Positions 6,181 through 14,507 of a stretch of DNA of 36,859 bases are shown piece by piece. The position numbers were made by a program, and so were the translations under genes. The notes beneath the pieces are model-generated. The model was not told the origin of the DNA. It saw only the letters and a list, made by a program, of their open reading frames with translations, and did not search any database. Within the stretch, counting starts at the first letter, position 1; each line of letters opens with the position of its first letter. The stretch is from Bacillus sp. IITD106 (GTDB lineage Bacteria; Bacillota; Bacilli; Bacillales; Bacillaceae_C), in assembly GCF_019459225.1 (NCBI RefSeq), contig NZ_JAIAZY010000043.1, forward strand, positions 1 through 36,859, written 5' to 3'.

Positions 6181-7827
6181 ATGAATTTAAATAACTTCAC
6201 AAGTTTTATCAATAAAACAATTCTCGAAAGAGGATACGATTATTATATAGAAGGAAATATTATAGATACCTATATGGCTGGAAACAATGAATATATTTTT
6301 ACTATAGAAGGAAGCGATGATTACGAGGTAATTGTAAAATTAGGTATGGATGATGACATAGTTTTTACAACCTGTGATTGTCCATACGATTTGGGACCTT
6401 TTTGCAAGCATCAGGTAGCAGCATTTTTTGAATTGCAAGAGCTGATCAATAGCAACGAAATCCATAAAATTGAAAAACAACCGTTATTAAAAGAAGTACT
6501 TAATCACCTTTCCAAAGAAGAATTAATAGATCTTATTGAAGAAATCGCTAAAAAAGATTCAGTTTTAAAAAACAATATTATTTTTAAGTACGGAAAAAGC
6601 AAGGACAATCAAGAATTAGAAAATTGTAATAAACTTATCAAGTCCATCGTAAATAAATATACTGGCAGGCAAGGATTTATTACATATAGAGAAACATATG
6701 GTTTTACAAATGAGCTGGCGGAAGTCTTAGAGAAGGCTAAAAATATTGATAATCCCCTGTTATCCTTAGATATTTCATTTTTACTATTAAATGAAGCAAT
6801 TGCAGCCTTTCAATATGCGGATGATTCCGATGGAGAAATAGGTGCGTTAGTAACCGAAACGATTGAACAAATCAGAGAAACTGCTACATCTTGTGATCAT
6901 TTGGATATTGCGAATAGAGAAAAAGCTTTTAATAAAATATTAATTCAAACAGATAACGATGTTTTTGACGGATGGGAAGAATTCATGATTGACTTATTAG
7001 GAATATGTACAGAATTCGCAGACCTTCCATTACTTAGAACGAACTTAAAAATGAAAATTGAGGATTTATTGGACAGTGGTTATACGAAATATTATAAAGA
7101 AAGCTTGCTTCACATATTATTCGAAATGACCGAAAAATATGGCACTAGGGAAGAAGCAGCACAATTTATTCAGGAAAATCTCATGTACACATCATTTAGA
7201 GAAACACTTATAAAAAAGCATCTTAAAGAACAAAACTATCAAAAAGTAATAGAACTTGCGTTAGACGGCGAAGATAAAGACAAGCACCTTCCTGGACTGA
7301 TTTCAAAGTGGAAAAAATTGAGGTATACAGCGTATAAAAGACTCTCGCTTAAAGCAGAACAGGAAAAGTTGGCTAAAGATTTATTATTCAGTGGTGATTT
7401 TGAATACTACTTTGAGCTAAAAGAATTAGTTGAGGGAGATAAAAAAGCATTTTATCATGCTCTGATTCAAGAACTAAAAGAAGAAAAATCATGGCATGCT
7501 CAATCTATATACCTTCATCTTATAGAAGAGGAAAATGACTTGGAAGAGATGATGGAAGTTGTAAAGTTAAATCCACATAGGATTGAAGAATATGCTGATA
7601 AGTTGTTGAACACATATAAAGATGATGTAATCGACATTTATAAGAAGTATATACTGGGTACAGCTAGTTCTGCGTCAAATCGGAAAGAATATCAACGGGT
7701 TTGTAGTAAAATAAAGAAATACAAAAAGATAGCAGGGAATGAAAGAAAAGAAGAATTAAGAAACGAGTTAAAGTTATTGTATGGAAGAAAACCAGCATTT
7801 ATAGATGAGTTGGGAAAAATTAAATAG
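6181..7827 (+). CDS. SWIM zinc-finger protein
   Basis: A 548-residue protein. Near the N-terminus it has a SWIM zinc-binding motif C-x-C-x7-C-x-H (CDCPYDLGPFCKH, residues 65-77), within the usual beta-rich context (YDYYIEGNIIDTY... FTIEGSDDYEVIVKLG). The remainder is all-helical and highly charged, with repeated Leu/Glu/Lys helices like helical-repeat scaffolds. There is no helicase or nuclease domain, unlike SWI2/SNF2-linked SWIM proteins. SWIM domains bind DNA or protein. The function of these stand-alone Bacillus forms is unknown to me. The start is supported by GTGAGGAA 7 bases upstream. It begins right behind the antisense RNA locus, and no operon partner is seen. Confidence 0.85.
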   Translation: MNLNNFTSFINKTILERGYDYYIEGNIIDTYMAGNNEYIFTIEGSDDYEVIVKLGMDDDIVFTTCDCPYDLGPFCKHQVAAFFELQELINSNEIHKIEKQPLLKEVLNHLSKEELIDLIEEIAKKDSVLKNNIIFKYGKSKDNQELENCNKLIKSIVNKYTGRQGFITYRETYGFTNELAEVLEKAKNIDNPLLSLDISFLLLNEAIAAFQYADDSDGEIGALVTETIEQIRETATSCDHLDIANREKAFNKILIQTDNDVFDGWEEFMIDLLGICTEFADLPLLRTNLKMKIEDLLDSGYTKYYKESLLHILFEMTEKYGTREEAAQFIQENLMYTSFRETLIKKHLKEQNYQKVIELALDGEDKDKHLPGLISKWKKLRYTAYKRLSLKAEQEKLAKDLLFSGDFEYYFELKELVEGDKKAFYHALIQELKEEKSWHAQSIYLHLIEEENDLEEMMEVVKLNPHRIEEYADKLLNTYKDDVIDIYKKYILGTASSASNRKEYQRVCSKIKKYKKIAGNERKEELRNELKLLYGRKPAFIDELGKIK

Positions 7828-7969
7828 AAAAAAGGATGCTAGGCTGCGAATCTTACTATCGTTTCTCTATAATACTTTTACAAAAGTCCCACCTCCACCT
7901 TTTATTGTCTTAAACACATGACAATTGTTACATTTTATTGTTTTAACACGATTTCTTGTACATTTTATG

Positions 7970-7975
7970 TATAAT
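7970..7975 (+). promoter_or_regulatory. Candidate -10 for the 8.0-kb two-gene operon
   Basis: TATAAT lies about 40 bases before the start at 8016. Two imperfect direct repeats precede it (TTGTTACATTTTATTGT near 7926 and TTGTACATTTTATGT near 7957), which could be regulator half-sites or the -35 region. Confidence 0.4.
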
Positions 7976-8015
7976 GAGAAAGTAATACTTTTTAGTTAAG
8001 GGAGGATACATACTG

Positions 8016-8393
8016 ATGGAATGGGTATTAGCCATTTTATTTGGTGCAGCAGTGTTGCTGCTCATTTTGTCGTTTTTACAATCAATGAAATCATCATCAA
8101 AATTAGAACAACATATGGATCAGCTTTCATATTCTTTATTGGATGATATCCATCAGTTAGAACAGAAAATTAGAATTCTTGAGATAGATGCTGAAATTAC
8201 TGCACAAGAAGCAGGTATATTACCGGTATCTTCGGAGCAGCGCCTCTTGTTGCGTGACATGCTCGACTTACATAAGCGTGGTTACTCATTTGATAGCATT
8301 GCAGCGAAAAAACAATTAAACAAGGATGAAGTAGAGGGTTTACTAGCACCCTACATTAAAGCAAAAGATGAAAGGAGCAAAGTTGCCCAATGA
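8016..8393 (+). CDS. Small membrane protein with coiled coil and C-terminal helix-turn-helix-like segment
   Basis: A 125-residue protein with one N-terminal transmembrane helix (residues 3-22, MEWVLAILFGAAVLLLILSF). A predicted cytoplasmic coiled coil follows at about 28-65, rich in Leu/Gln/Glu heptads. A C-terminal helical segment, LHKRGYSFDSIAAKKQLNKD then EVEGLL, resembles a helix-turn-helix or resolvase-like tail. The ribosome site GGGAGGAT is good. Its stop overlaps the start of the next gene (ATGA), so the two are translationally coupled and likely work together. I do not recognise a named family. It resembles small swarming- or sporulation-type membrane proteins of Bacillus only in general architecture. 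Confidence 0.75.
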   Translation: MEWVLAILFGAAVLLLILSFLQSMKSSSKLEQHMDQLSYSLLDDIHQLEQKIRILEIDAEITAQEAGILPVSSEQRLLLRDMLDLHKRGYSFDSIAAKKQLNKDEVEGLLAPYIKAKDERSKVAQ

Positions 8394-8890
8394 CACATAA
8401 ATCAATGCGCAGCTTTGCCGGTGGACTAATTGTCGCGGCAAGTATGTGTGGTGCGGTATACTATTTTGGTCCTAACGAAGCAGATAACGCAAAAGCAGTA
8501 GAAAAACCATCGATAGATGAGATGAAAAACATGCTAGTTTCTAAAGGCTATGTCATCCATTCAGAAGAAGAGTGGCGTGAGCAGGAAGCTGCCGCTAAAG
8601 CAGCTAGAGATAGCGCAGAAGAAAAAGCAGATGAAGTAAAAGATGAACAGAAAGATGAAGCAGCAGAAGTAAAAGAAAAGATTATATACCGCACGATCAT
8701 AACCGTTACCCCAGGCATGAATAATGTTGATGTTGGTAAAGCTCTTGAAGGAGCAAACATTATTGATAGTAGCATGAAGTTTGTTAATGAAGTAGAAAAG
8801 ATGGGCTTGTCGAAAAATTTGCGTCCCGGAACATATGAAGTAGAAAGCGGAAAATCATTGCAAGATATCATAGAGATTATCTTCAAATAA
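8390..8890 (+). CDS. Membrane-anchored protein with YceG/MltG N-terminal-like domain
   Basis: A 166-residue protein with an N-terminal membrane anchor (about residues 8-27) and an Ala/Glu/Lys-rich, probably helical stalk (about 60-98). The C-terminal domain is ITVTPGMNNVDVGKALEGAN, then IID...LRPGTYEVESGKSLQDIIEI. This matches the small LysM-like N-terminal subdomain of MltG (YceG) lytic transglycosylases (pattern: V.I..G.....A..L...GVI......L..GTYEL....SL..II). The catalytic part of MltG is absent, so it probably binds peptidoglycan or a partner rather than cutting glycan. Coupled to the preceding membrane-protein gene by an ATGA overlap. A terminator follows immediately. Role in the cell envelope is inference. 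Confidence 0.72.
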   Translation: MTHKSMRSFAGGLIVAASMCGAVYYFGPNEADNAKAVEKPSIDEMKNMLVSKGYVIHSEEEWREQEAAAKAARDSAEEKADEVKDEQKDEAAEVKEKIIYRTIITVTPGMNNVDVGKALEGANIIDSSMKFVNEVEKMGLSKNLRPGTYEVESGKSLQDIIEIIFK

Positions 8891-8901
8891 CCTTATCTCA
8901 T

Positions 8902-8940
8902 ACGACTAAAAGCCACAAGAAATGGCCTTTAGTCGTTTAT
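8902..8940 (+). terminator. Terminator after the two-gene membrane-protein operon
   Basis: ACGACTAAAAGCCA (8902-8915) pairs with TGGCCTTTAGTCGT (8923-8936), a 14-bp stem with one mismatch, followed by TTATTATG. It lies 11 bases after the stop. Confidence 0.75.
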
Positions 8941-9270
8941 TATGATTGTCCTCACAAAGAGGACAGCACCAAACTATTCTGGTAAGTAAGAGTATTGATT
9001 CATTACTGAAAAATTCATGTTTTAAATCCCAAAATTCAACTATATAACGTCCTAGAATTCTCGAAAAATATTAATCTTACAAATGAATTAGCCCTTTTTA
9101 TATACTGGCTGCATCAGAATCAATGTAGAAATCAATATAGGTATACCCGAGCAACTCTTGCGCAGGCAGCTTAGCCCCTTGATTCAAGAGTGTTTCTTTT
9201 ACAGTTCCAGCCTTAAGCTTACCTCAAAGAATTTCCACCGGAATTCATTGCTACTTCACAATTATAACGA
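8941..9270. other. Intergenic stretch with a possible gene tail
   Basis: No intact gene is visible. A minus-strand open stretch of 41 codons at 9098-9223, between two stops, reads GKLKAGTVKETLLNQGAKLP then AQELLGYTYIDFYIDSDAAS. It has good coding character but no start or ribosome site, so it may be the C-terminal remnant of a lost gene. I cannot name the family. The rest is AT-rich without recognised signals. Confidence 0.3.
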
Positions 9271-9315
9271 AAAAAAACAGGTTCATCGTGAATGCATGCT
9301 TCTTCACGATGAACC
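9271..9315 (-). terminator. Terminator of the amino-sugar operon
   Basis: A perfect 12-bp stem GGTTCATCGTGA/TCACGATGAACC (9280-9291/9304-9315, 12-base loop). On the minus strand it continues TGTTTTTTTTCG. It lies about 80 bases after the nagA stop. Confidence 0.88.
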
Positions 9316-9392
9316 CTATAATTCCTGTTTCTTTCTAACCCACTTTAAATAAACAGGTTTAATTAAAACAATGGGTTTCTTCAAATATACGT

Positions 9393-10535
9393 TTAAACCG
9401 CTGAATATACTAGCTTTCCCGCTTTATAAGTTTGCACAATATCTACTTGGTCTCCATCCCACTGAAAAACAACGAAATCTGCTGGAGCATTCTCGCTTAT
9501 CCCTTCCTTTGACAGAAGTCCCATAAAAGTTGAAGGCCGTATGGACGACATTTCCCAAGCTTCATGGAAAGTTGCGAGTCCACTTTTATACAGATGAACA
9601 ATTCCATCCTTTAACATTTGTGCGGAGCCAGCCAACAAATTGGGATTGTCTTTTATATGCAGCTTGCCTTCAGGTGTTAAAATGACTTCCCCACCTATAT
9701 GAGTTTTATACTCTCCGGGTGCTAGTCCGCTTAAATATACAGCATCGCTAACGAGCATGGAACGTTGTCCTTTTACTTTCATCGCAACCTTCAAAAACGA
9801 TTCCGGCAAGTGAAACCCATCTGCAATAAGACATGTCCACAACTCATCCTGTGCCAATTGCTCCCAAAGATAATTGGGATGGCGAGACAGCATTAAGTGT
9901 GCACCATTTCCGAGATGGGTTGACATCCTAGCTCCAGCTGCCACGGCTTCCTTTATTTGTTCTGGAGTTGCTGCAGTATGTCCTATTGAAACAACAACTT
10001 CGGATTCCACACACTTCTCAATTAATTCAACCGAGCCTGGCCATTCCGGGGATATGGTAATGATTTTAATTTTCCCTTTTGCTGCTTCTTGCCATCTCTG
10101 AAAAAGCTCCCAATCCGGGGCTTTCACAAAATCTTTCCCGTGCGCTCCTCTAGGTCCGTCTTCAGGTGAAATAAATGGACCTTCAAGATGAATTCCCGGT
10201 ATGCAAGTATCCATAAGGTGATTATTTTTACAAACTGAAGCGATCGTTTTTACAGCTTCTTCAATCGCCTCATCGCTATTCGTAATCACTGTAGGATAAT
10301 AGGAAGTGATTCCTTCTTTCCATACTGCTTCCGTTATATGCCTAACGAGGTCTTTCGGAATCGGCAATGTATTAAAGTCATAACCTTTATATCCGTTTAT
10401 TTGTAAATCAACGAGTCCTGGTGCAATGTAAAAAGGTGAATTGTTTTTTTCACTAGTAATTTGTTTAATCCTTTTTCCTTCAATCGTGACAGAAATTGGT
10501 TCACCAGTAGCAAAGTGAATACCTTTTATATTCAT
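9393..10535 (-). CDS. nagA: N-acetylglucosamine-6-phosphate deacetylase
   Basis: A 380-residue amidohydrolase of NagA type that would remove acetate from GlcNAc-6-P (or a related N-acetylamino-sugar phosphate) in the cytoplasm. Visible landmarks: YIAPGLVDLQINGYKGYDFN near the start; HLEGPFISPEDGPRGAHG with the metal-binding Glu; VSIGHTAATPEQIKEA and STHLGNGAH with metal His residues; LIADGFHLP; and LVSDAVYLSG with the catalytic Asp. The common THLFNAM motif is THLGNGA here, so the substrate could differ from plain GlcNAc-6-P. The start codon overlaps the nagB-type stop by 4 bases. Last gene of a five-gene operon with a strong terminator. Confidence 0.9.
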   Translation of the reverse strand: MNIKGIHFATGEPISVTIEGKRIKQITSEKNNSPFYIAPGLVDLQINGYKGYDFNTLPIPKDLVRHITEAVWKEGITSYYPTVITNSDEAIEEAVKTIASVCKNNHLMDTCIPGIHLEGPFISPEDGPRGAHGKDFVKAPDWELFQRWQEAAKGKIKIITISPEWPGSVELIEKCVESEVVVSIGHTAATPEQIKEAVAAGARMSTHLGNGAHLMLSRHPNYLWEQLAQDELWTCLIADGFHLPESFLKVAMKVKGQRSMLVSDAVYLSGLAPGEYKTHIGGEVILTPEGKLHIKDNPNLLAGSAQMLKDGIVHLYKSGLATFHEAWEMSSIRPSTFMGLLSKEGISENAPADFVVFQWDGDQVDIVQTYKAGKLVYSAV

Positions 10536-11290
10536 ATGCCGTAAGATTCCTTATCTAAAAAAAGGATACAATTCGGATGATGACGTAAAATAGTAGCGGG
10601 ATTTTCTGTAGATACCGGTCCCTCCAACACACCTCTTACTGCCTGCCTTTTTGTTGGACCAGGAACCATACAATATAAATAGTTCCCAGACATTAAAGCC
10701 GGAATCGTTAATGTAATCGCATGAGAGGGTACTTCTTCAATTGTAGGAAAACAACCATCGTTCACTTGTTGCTGCCGGCACACCTCATCCAACTCCACGA
10801 CTTTTATCATTTCAGGGTCGTTGAAATCAGCAACAGGAGGGTCATTAAAGGCGAGATGACCATTTTCTCCTATCCCTAAGCAGATAATATCGATTTCATC
10901 TTCTTTAATAAGATTTTCATAGCGTAATAATTCATCGTTCACATCTTGTGAGCTATCGATAAGATGAACAGCTCCTGGTTTCACCTCATCAAAAAGCTGA
11001 GCCTTTAAAAAGCTAGCAAAACTTTGTGGGGCACCCGCCTCTAGACCAATATATTCGTCCATATGGAATGCGACTATACGATTCCAATCAATATCTGAAT
11101 CTTTCTTTAACGATTCAAAAAATTCATTTTGGGAAGGAGCCGCCGCAAAAACCATTCGAACTATATCCTTCTCTTCCAAAAGTTCTTTAATCTTAGCAGA
11201 AACTTTAGTTGCTGCTGCTTTTCCTAATTCCGCACGAGTCTCATAAACCTGGACGACTAAGCTTTCCACCTGCTCCACCGCTATATTCAT
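10532..11290 (-). CDS. nagB: Glucosamine-6-phosphate deaminase (NagB family)
   Basis: A 252-residue NagB-like enzyme, expected to convert glucosamine-6-P to fructose-6-P and ammonia. Seen: VFAAAPSQNEFFESLKKD in place of the usual GxTP.. phosphate loop; the FHMDEYIGL motif with the catalytic Asp; and LGIGENGHLAFNDPP, corresponding to the GxGxDGHIAFNEP motif. The phosphate loop (AAAPSQ) and GENGH are slightly non-standard compared with housekeeping NagB, as in the NagB-like paralogues found in sugar-modification operons. It overlaps both neighbours by 4 bases (ATGA), which shows tight coupling. Substrate could be a modified amino-sugar phosphate. Confidence 0.87.
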   Translation of the reverse strand: MNIAVEQVESLVVQVYETRAELGKAAATKVSAKIKELLEEKDIVRMVFAAAPSQNEFFESLKKDSDIDWNRIVAFHMDEYIGLEAGAPQSFASFLKAQLFDEVKPGAVHLIDSSQDVNDELLRYENLIKEDEIDIICLGIGENGHLAFNDPPVADFNDPEMIKVVELDEVCRQQQVNDGCFPTIEEVPSHAITLTIPALMSGNYLYCMVPGPTKRQAVRGVLEGPVSTENPATILRHHPNCILFLDKESYGI

Positions 11291-12144
11291 TTTTTTACCT
11301 CGACTCCCAATATTTTTTGCAAACCAACTAATGTCATTTGCGTCCCTTCTTTTGCTGTCCCACCTTCTGGGATATAATGAGTTTCAATCGTAAAAAGCCC
11401 CTCGTACCCATCGTTTCTTAGTGCTTGAAGCTGGTCCGCAAAAGGAACCGTTCCTTCCCCAATTGGCACACACTTATCAACGAAAGCATCCTTCAAATGA
11501 ACATGACCAATCAGCCCTCTCACTTGATCATATCCTTCGGGAAACGCGGGATAGCCCCCGTAAGCTTCATTTCCTGGGTCCCACAAAACCTTTAAGTTAG
11601 GGGAGTCAACCTGACGAACAAAATTCGCAACTTCAACAGCGTAGCCACCATTACATGAGTTTTCATTCTCTAGTAACAATAGCACTTTATTTTCTTCTGC
11701 CATCCTTGCTGCTCTTGTTAAATGTGCAATAATCTCATCCTCGTGTGTTGAAGGATTTTCCTCCCGCCAAAAAGAAAAAATTCTAATTTTATCAGATTTT
11801 AGTTTCTGGCAGATTTTAATGACTCTTTCTAACTTTAAAAAATGATTTTCAACGCTTTCTTCCTCTTGTCCAAACGTATCTCCAGAAGCAACAACTCTTG
11901 AAGGATCAAGGGCACATTTAAAAATAGGGGAGGCGATTCCCGAAACGAATAAACCTCTTTTTTCAACTTCAAAAAGCAATTCATCTAATTCTTGATCCGA
12001 AAAATCAGCTATATTCTTCCCATTCACCATCCGAATCTCCACATGCTTTAAACCGTTATGCTCCGCCCAATCCAGCGCTTCTGTTATGTTTTGTGACACC
12101 TCGTCTGTCAACACTCCCAGTCGGTCAAAAATCAATTCATTCAC
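11287..12144 (-). CDS. Sugar phosphate isomerase/epimerase (TIM barrel, AP-endonuclease-2 fold)
   Basis: A 285-residue xylose-isomerase-like TIM-barrel protein. Metal-site strands are visible: LLLLENENSCNGG (Glu), LKVLWDPGNEAYGGYPAF (Asp), GHVHLKDAF (His-x-Lys-Asp, typical of the family) and GLFTIETHYIPEGG (Glu). Enzymes of this fold epimerise or isomerise keto sugars, or act on 3-keto sugars alongside Gfo/Idh/MocA dehydrogenases. Position between two such dehydrogenase genes and nagB/nagA suggests it processes an oxidised amino-sugar compound. GACAGGAGTG precedes the ATG. Its stop overlaps the nagB-type start. Confidence 0.86.
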   Translation of the reverse strand: MNELIFDRLGVLTDEVSQNITEALDWAEHNGLKHVEIRMVNGKNIADFSDQELDELLFEVEKRGLFVSGIASPIFKCALDPSRVVASGDTFGQEEESVENHFLKLERVIKICQKLKSDKIRIFSFWREENPSTHEDEIIAHLTRAARMAEENKVLLLLENENSCNGGYAVEVANFVRQVDSPNLKVLWDPGNEAYGGYPAFPEGYDQVRGLIGHVHLKDAFVDKCVPIGEGTVPFADQLQALRNDGYEGLFTIETHYIPEGGTAKEGTQMTLVGLQKILGVEVKK

Positions 12145-12150
12145 TCCTGT

Positions 12151-13050
12151 CTAAAGTTTCACGGTTTTTCCAGTTTCACGACTTTCATTTGCAGCTTCTA
12201 TAAATCTAGTGATTTCCAATGTTTCTAAGTCGTTGATTGGAGACTTTCCAGTTTTGAAAAATTGGATGATTTCTTCTAAAAGCGATGCATAAAAAGGCTT
12301 TTTATCAGCATCTACATCAACGAATTGCGTTCCTTTTTGACGATGAATCAATGCGCCAAATGAAGAATTACCAATCCGATTTCCACGTATACTTCCAATC
12401 CGTCCGTCCTTCCATTCACCAACAATCAAATCATGATTATCGTTTTTCATCACGGTTACTTTTTCACATCCCGGACCAAACGTACGATAAAGCATTTCTA
12501 CCGTATGAATGCCATACCAAAACAGACCATGAGTTGCCTCCATTGCAAGCGGGCCATAGCAATCCACTCCATAAATGTTTCCACACTCATCTTCTTCAAT
12601 GGCTGCCGTTAATCCTTCAGAATATCTAAGCGAAGAACAACTCATGACAGGAGTCCCGAATGCTTTAGCCAATTGAAAAATTTCCTTCGCATCCTGTGAC
12701 GAAGTGGCAAATGGTTTATCAATAAACGTTGGCTTTCCGTATGGTGCAATTTTACGAAATTGTTCCAGATGTACACGACCGTCTACAGACTCTAGCAAAA
12801 TAGCATCACAAACTTCTGCAACCTCTTCAGGAGTCTGAACGATTTTAATGCCAAAATGATCACGCATTTCTGAAGTAAACCCTTCCACACGAGTGTAGCT
12901 AAATTCCATATCATCTGAACCGCCCGGGAACGCGATGACCACCTCTCCTTCAGGAACATAGTGATCATGTTTCGAATCGTTCAGTAGTTTTGTAAAAGCG
13001 ATAACATGTGATGTATCCAGTCCAATCATTCCGATTTTGATGTTGCCCAC
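12151..13050 (-). CDS. Gfo/Idh/MocA family NAD(P)-dependent oxidoreductase
   Basis: A 299-residue oxidoreductase. The N-terminal Rossmann strand reads IKIGMIGLDTSHVIAFTKLL, a variant without the usual GxGxxG but with GLDTSH, seen in a Gfo/Idh/MocA subgroup. It has the family signature Lys in PTFIDKPFATS (EKP-like motif) and a C-terminal domain with GIHTVEMLYRTFGPG. Start chosen at the GTG (13050), 9 bases after AAGGAG. The earlier TTG and ATG lie in or against that ribosome site. It probably oxidises or reduces a sugar hydroxyl. A second family member encoded upstream suggests sequential oxidation and reduction. Confidence 0.84.
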   Translation of the reverse strand: MGNIKIGMIGLDTSHVIAFTKLLNDSKHDHYVPEGEVVIAFPGGSDDMEFSYTRVEGFTSEMRDHFGIKIVQTPEEVAEVCDAILLESVDGRVHLEQFRKIAPYGKPTFIDKPFATSSQDAKEIFQLAKAFGTPVMSCSSLRYSEGLTAAIEEDECGNIYGVDCYGPLAMEATHGLFWYGIHTVEMLYRTFGPGCEKVTVMKNDNHDLIVGEWKDGRIGSIRGNRIGNSSFGALIHRQKGTQFVDVDADKKPFYASLLEEIIQFFKTGKSPINDLETLEITRFIEAANESRETGKTVKL

Positions 13051-13064
13051 GAGAATCATCTCCT

Positions 13065-14096
13065 TCAAGGATTAACTTTTACTTCTTTACCTGTTTTTGA
13101 AGATTCATAGATTGCTAAAATTAAATCAACCGCTTTTCGGGCTTCTTCTCCCGGCACGAGTGGCTCACGTTTCTCCCTAACAGCCTGAATGATATCTTCA
13201 ACAAAAACATAATGCCCCTCATCAGAAATGGCCTTCGGATCACTGCCTCCGCCTTCACTGCTCTCAACCTTCGGAATCGTTTCATCACCATCAAGAAACT
13301 TCCATTGCTGGAACCCGCTATCGGAAAAAATAATCGAACCGTTTTCCCCATGAATTTCAAACCGTGTCTCCTGTCCTGGATAAACGGAAGTAGTTCCTTG
13401 AATGACCCCAAACGCCCCGTTTTTATATTTGACTGCAATCACGGCGGTATCTTCCACTTCAATATCTCTAACTAAGGGAGCGGTATAGGCAAATACAGAT
13501 TCAACATCACCAACCATCCATTGGATTAGGTCAATCCCGTGTACTCCTTGGTTCATCAAGGCCCCACCACCATCTAATTCCCAAGTTCCTCTCCAACCAG
13601 CACTCGCATAATATTCCGGACTGCGATAATACTTTAAATACGCATCCCCTAAAACTAGCTTCCCAAGTTTGCCTTCTTGAATCGCTTTCCGCGTTATGAT
13701 GGCTGCATCTAACATCCTTCTTTGGAATACACACCCCAATTTCACATGATGTTCTCTACATGCCTTAATCATTGCAGTCATTTTTTCCCGAGTGATATCT
13801 AGAGGCTTTTCACAGAGCACGTGAATGCCTGCCTTCGCTGCCGCTATGGTTACCTCAGCATGAAGTCCACTTGGCACACAGACTGAAACGATATCAATCT
13901 CTTCTTTTTCAAACATTTCTTCATAATCTGTGTACGTTCTTGAAACCGAAAATTCCTCAGCAAGACGCTCTGCTTTTTCTTTTCCAGTATCACAAATGGC
14001 CACTAATTCAGCTCCTTTGTTGGCCGTGATCGCCTTTGCATGAAATGGGGCAATAACGCCAGCACCTACAATCGCGAATTTTATTTTGCTTGTCAT
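13065..14096 (-). CDS. Gfo/Idh/MocA family oxidoreductase
   Basis: A 343-residue dehydrogenase with a classical Rossmann nucleotide loop (AIVGAGVIAPFHAKAI), the (E)KP motif (GIHVLCEKPLDI, catalytic Lys) and ALMNQGVHGIDLIQWMVGDV, the substrate-site helix with His. Family members oxidise sugar C-OH groups with NAD(P). Start chosen at the ATG (14096), 8 bases after AAGGAG; a GTG at 14105 lies inside the ribosome site. First gene of the five-gene operon. AAAGCGCTTT lies 31-40 bases upstream and is probably a CcpA or LacI-family site. A short inverse ORF inside the gene is a shadow. Confidence 0.9.
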   Translation of the reverse strand: MTSKIKFAIVGAGVIAPFHAKAITANKGAELVAICDTGKEKAERLAEEFSVSRTYTDYEEMFEKEEIDIVSVCVPSGLHAEVTIAAAKAGIHVLCEKPLDITREKMTAMIKACREHHVKLGCVFQRRMLDAAIITRKAIQEGKLGKLVLGDAYLKYYRSPEYYASAGWRGTWELDGGGALMNQGVHGIDLIQWMVGDVESVFAYTAPLVRDIEVEDTAVIAVKYKNGAFGVIQGTTSVYPGQETRFEIHGENGSIIFSDSGFQQWKFLDGDETIPKVESSEGGGSDPKAISDEGHYVFVEDIIQAVREKREPLVPGEEARKAVDLILAIYESSKTGKEVKVNP

Positions 14097-14388
14097 CGGA
14101 AACACTCCTTCTGGTAAAATGTTTTTAAAGCGCTTTCTAATTTTTCAGGATAGAATTCCCTTCATATAAATAGAGAGATATTCGCTAATTTTCTAATCTG
14201 GAATCATTTAAATTACCTCTTTAAGACATTCTAGTTAAATTGATAAAAATCCTTTTAAAAATAATGTGGTATGTAGAAAAGGATAAAAAATGTTAATGAA
14301 TGCTAAAGCGATAAAAATACCGCATTGCTTCTTAGTTTACTTTATTAACACCACCATTCTATCAGCGAGCGTCCACGCTCATATGCTA
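14097..14388 (-). other. Leader/promoter region of the amino-sugar operon
   Basis: This non-coding stretch contains the operon promoter, which I cannot place with confidence, and the AAAGCGCTTT site. A short perfect stem GAGCGT-CC-ACGCTC lies at 14367-14380. The rest is very AT-rich. No riboswitch or T-box pattern was recognised. Confidence 0.4.
14127..14136. promoter_or_regulatory. cre-like/LacI-family operator upstream of the amino-sugar operon
   Basis: AAAGCGCTTT is a perfect 10-bp palindrome with central CG, set in TTTTTAAAGCGCTTTCTAA. Central-CG palindromes of this kind are bound by CcpA (consensus WTGNAANCGNWNNCW) and other LacI-family proteins. At 31-40 bases before the start codon it would act as a repressor or roadblock site. 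Confidence 0.55.
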
Positions 14389-14443
14389 TTAAAAAAATAA
14401 TAAGGCTGAACAAAGAGTCATTTTTCGACTTTTGTTTAGCCTT
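14388..14443 (-). terminator. Terminator of the nucleotidyltransferase/Xre module
   Basis: AAGGCTGAACAAAGAGTC (14402-14419) pairs with GACTTTTGTTTAGCCTT (14427-14443), with minor mismatches. On the minus strand TTATTATTTTTTT follows. It separates this module from the amino-sugar operon. Confidence 0.8.
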
Positions 14444-14507
14444 GATTCGTTTTTAAAAATTTTGAGCTATTTTATATGTTACACTGCATCTCAGTTTAAT
14501 TATACTT

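Noticed and set aside
14097-14388. Riboswitch (e.g. glmS-like or T-box) ahead of the amino-sugar operon
   Set aside because: No conserved core motif could be found; only a short AT-rich leader with one palindrome is visible.
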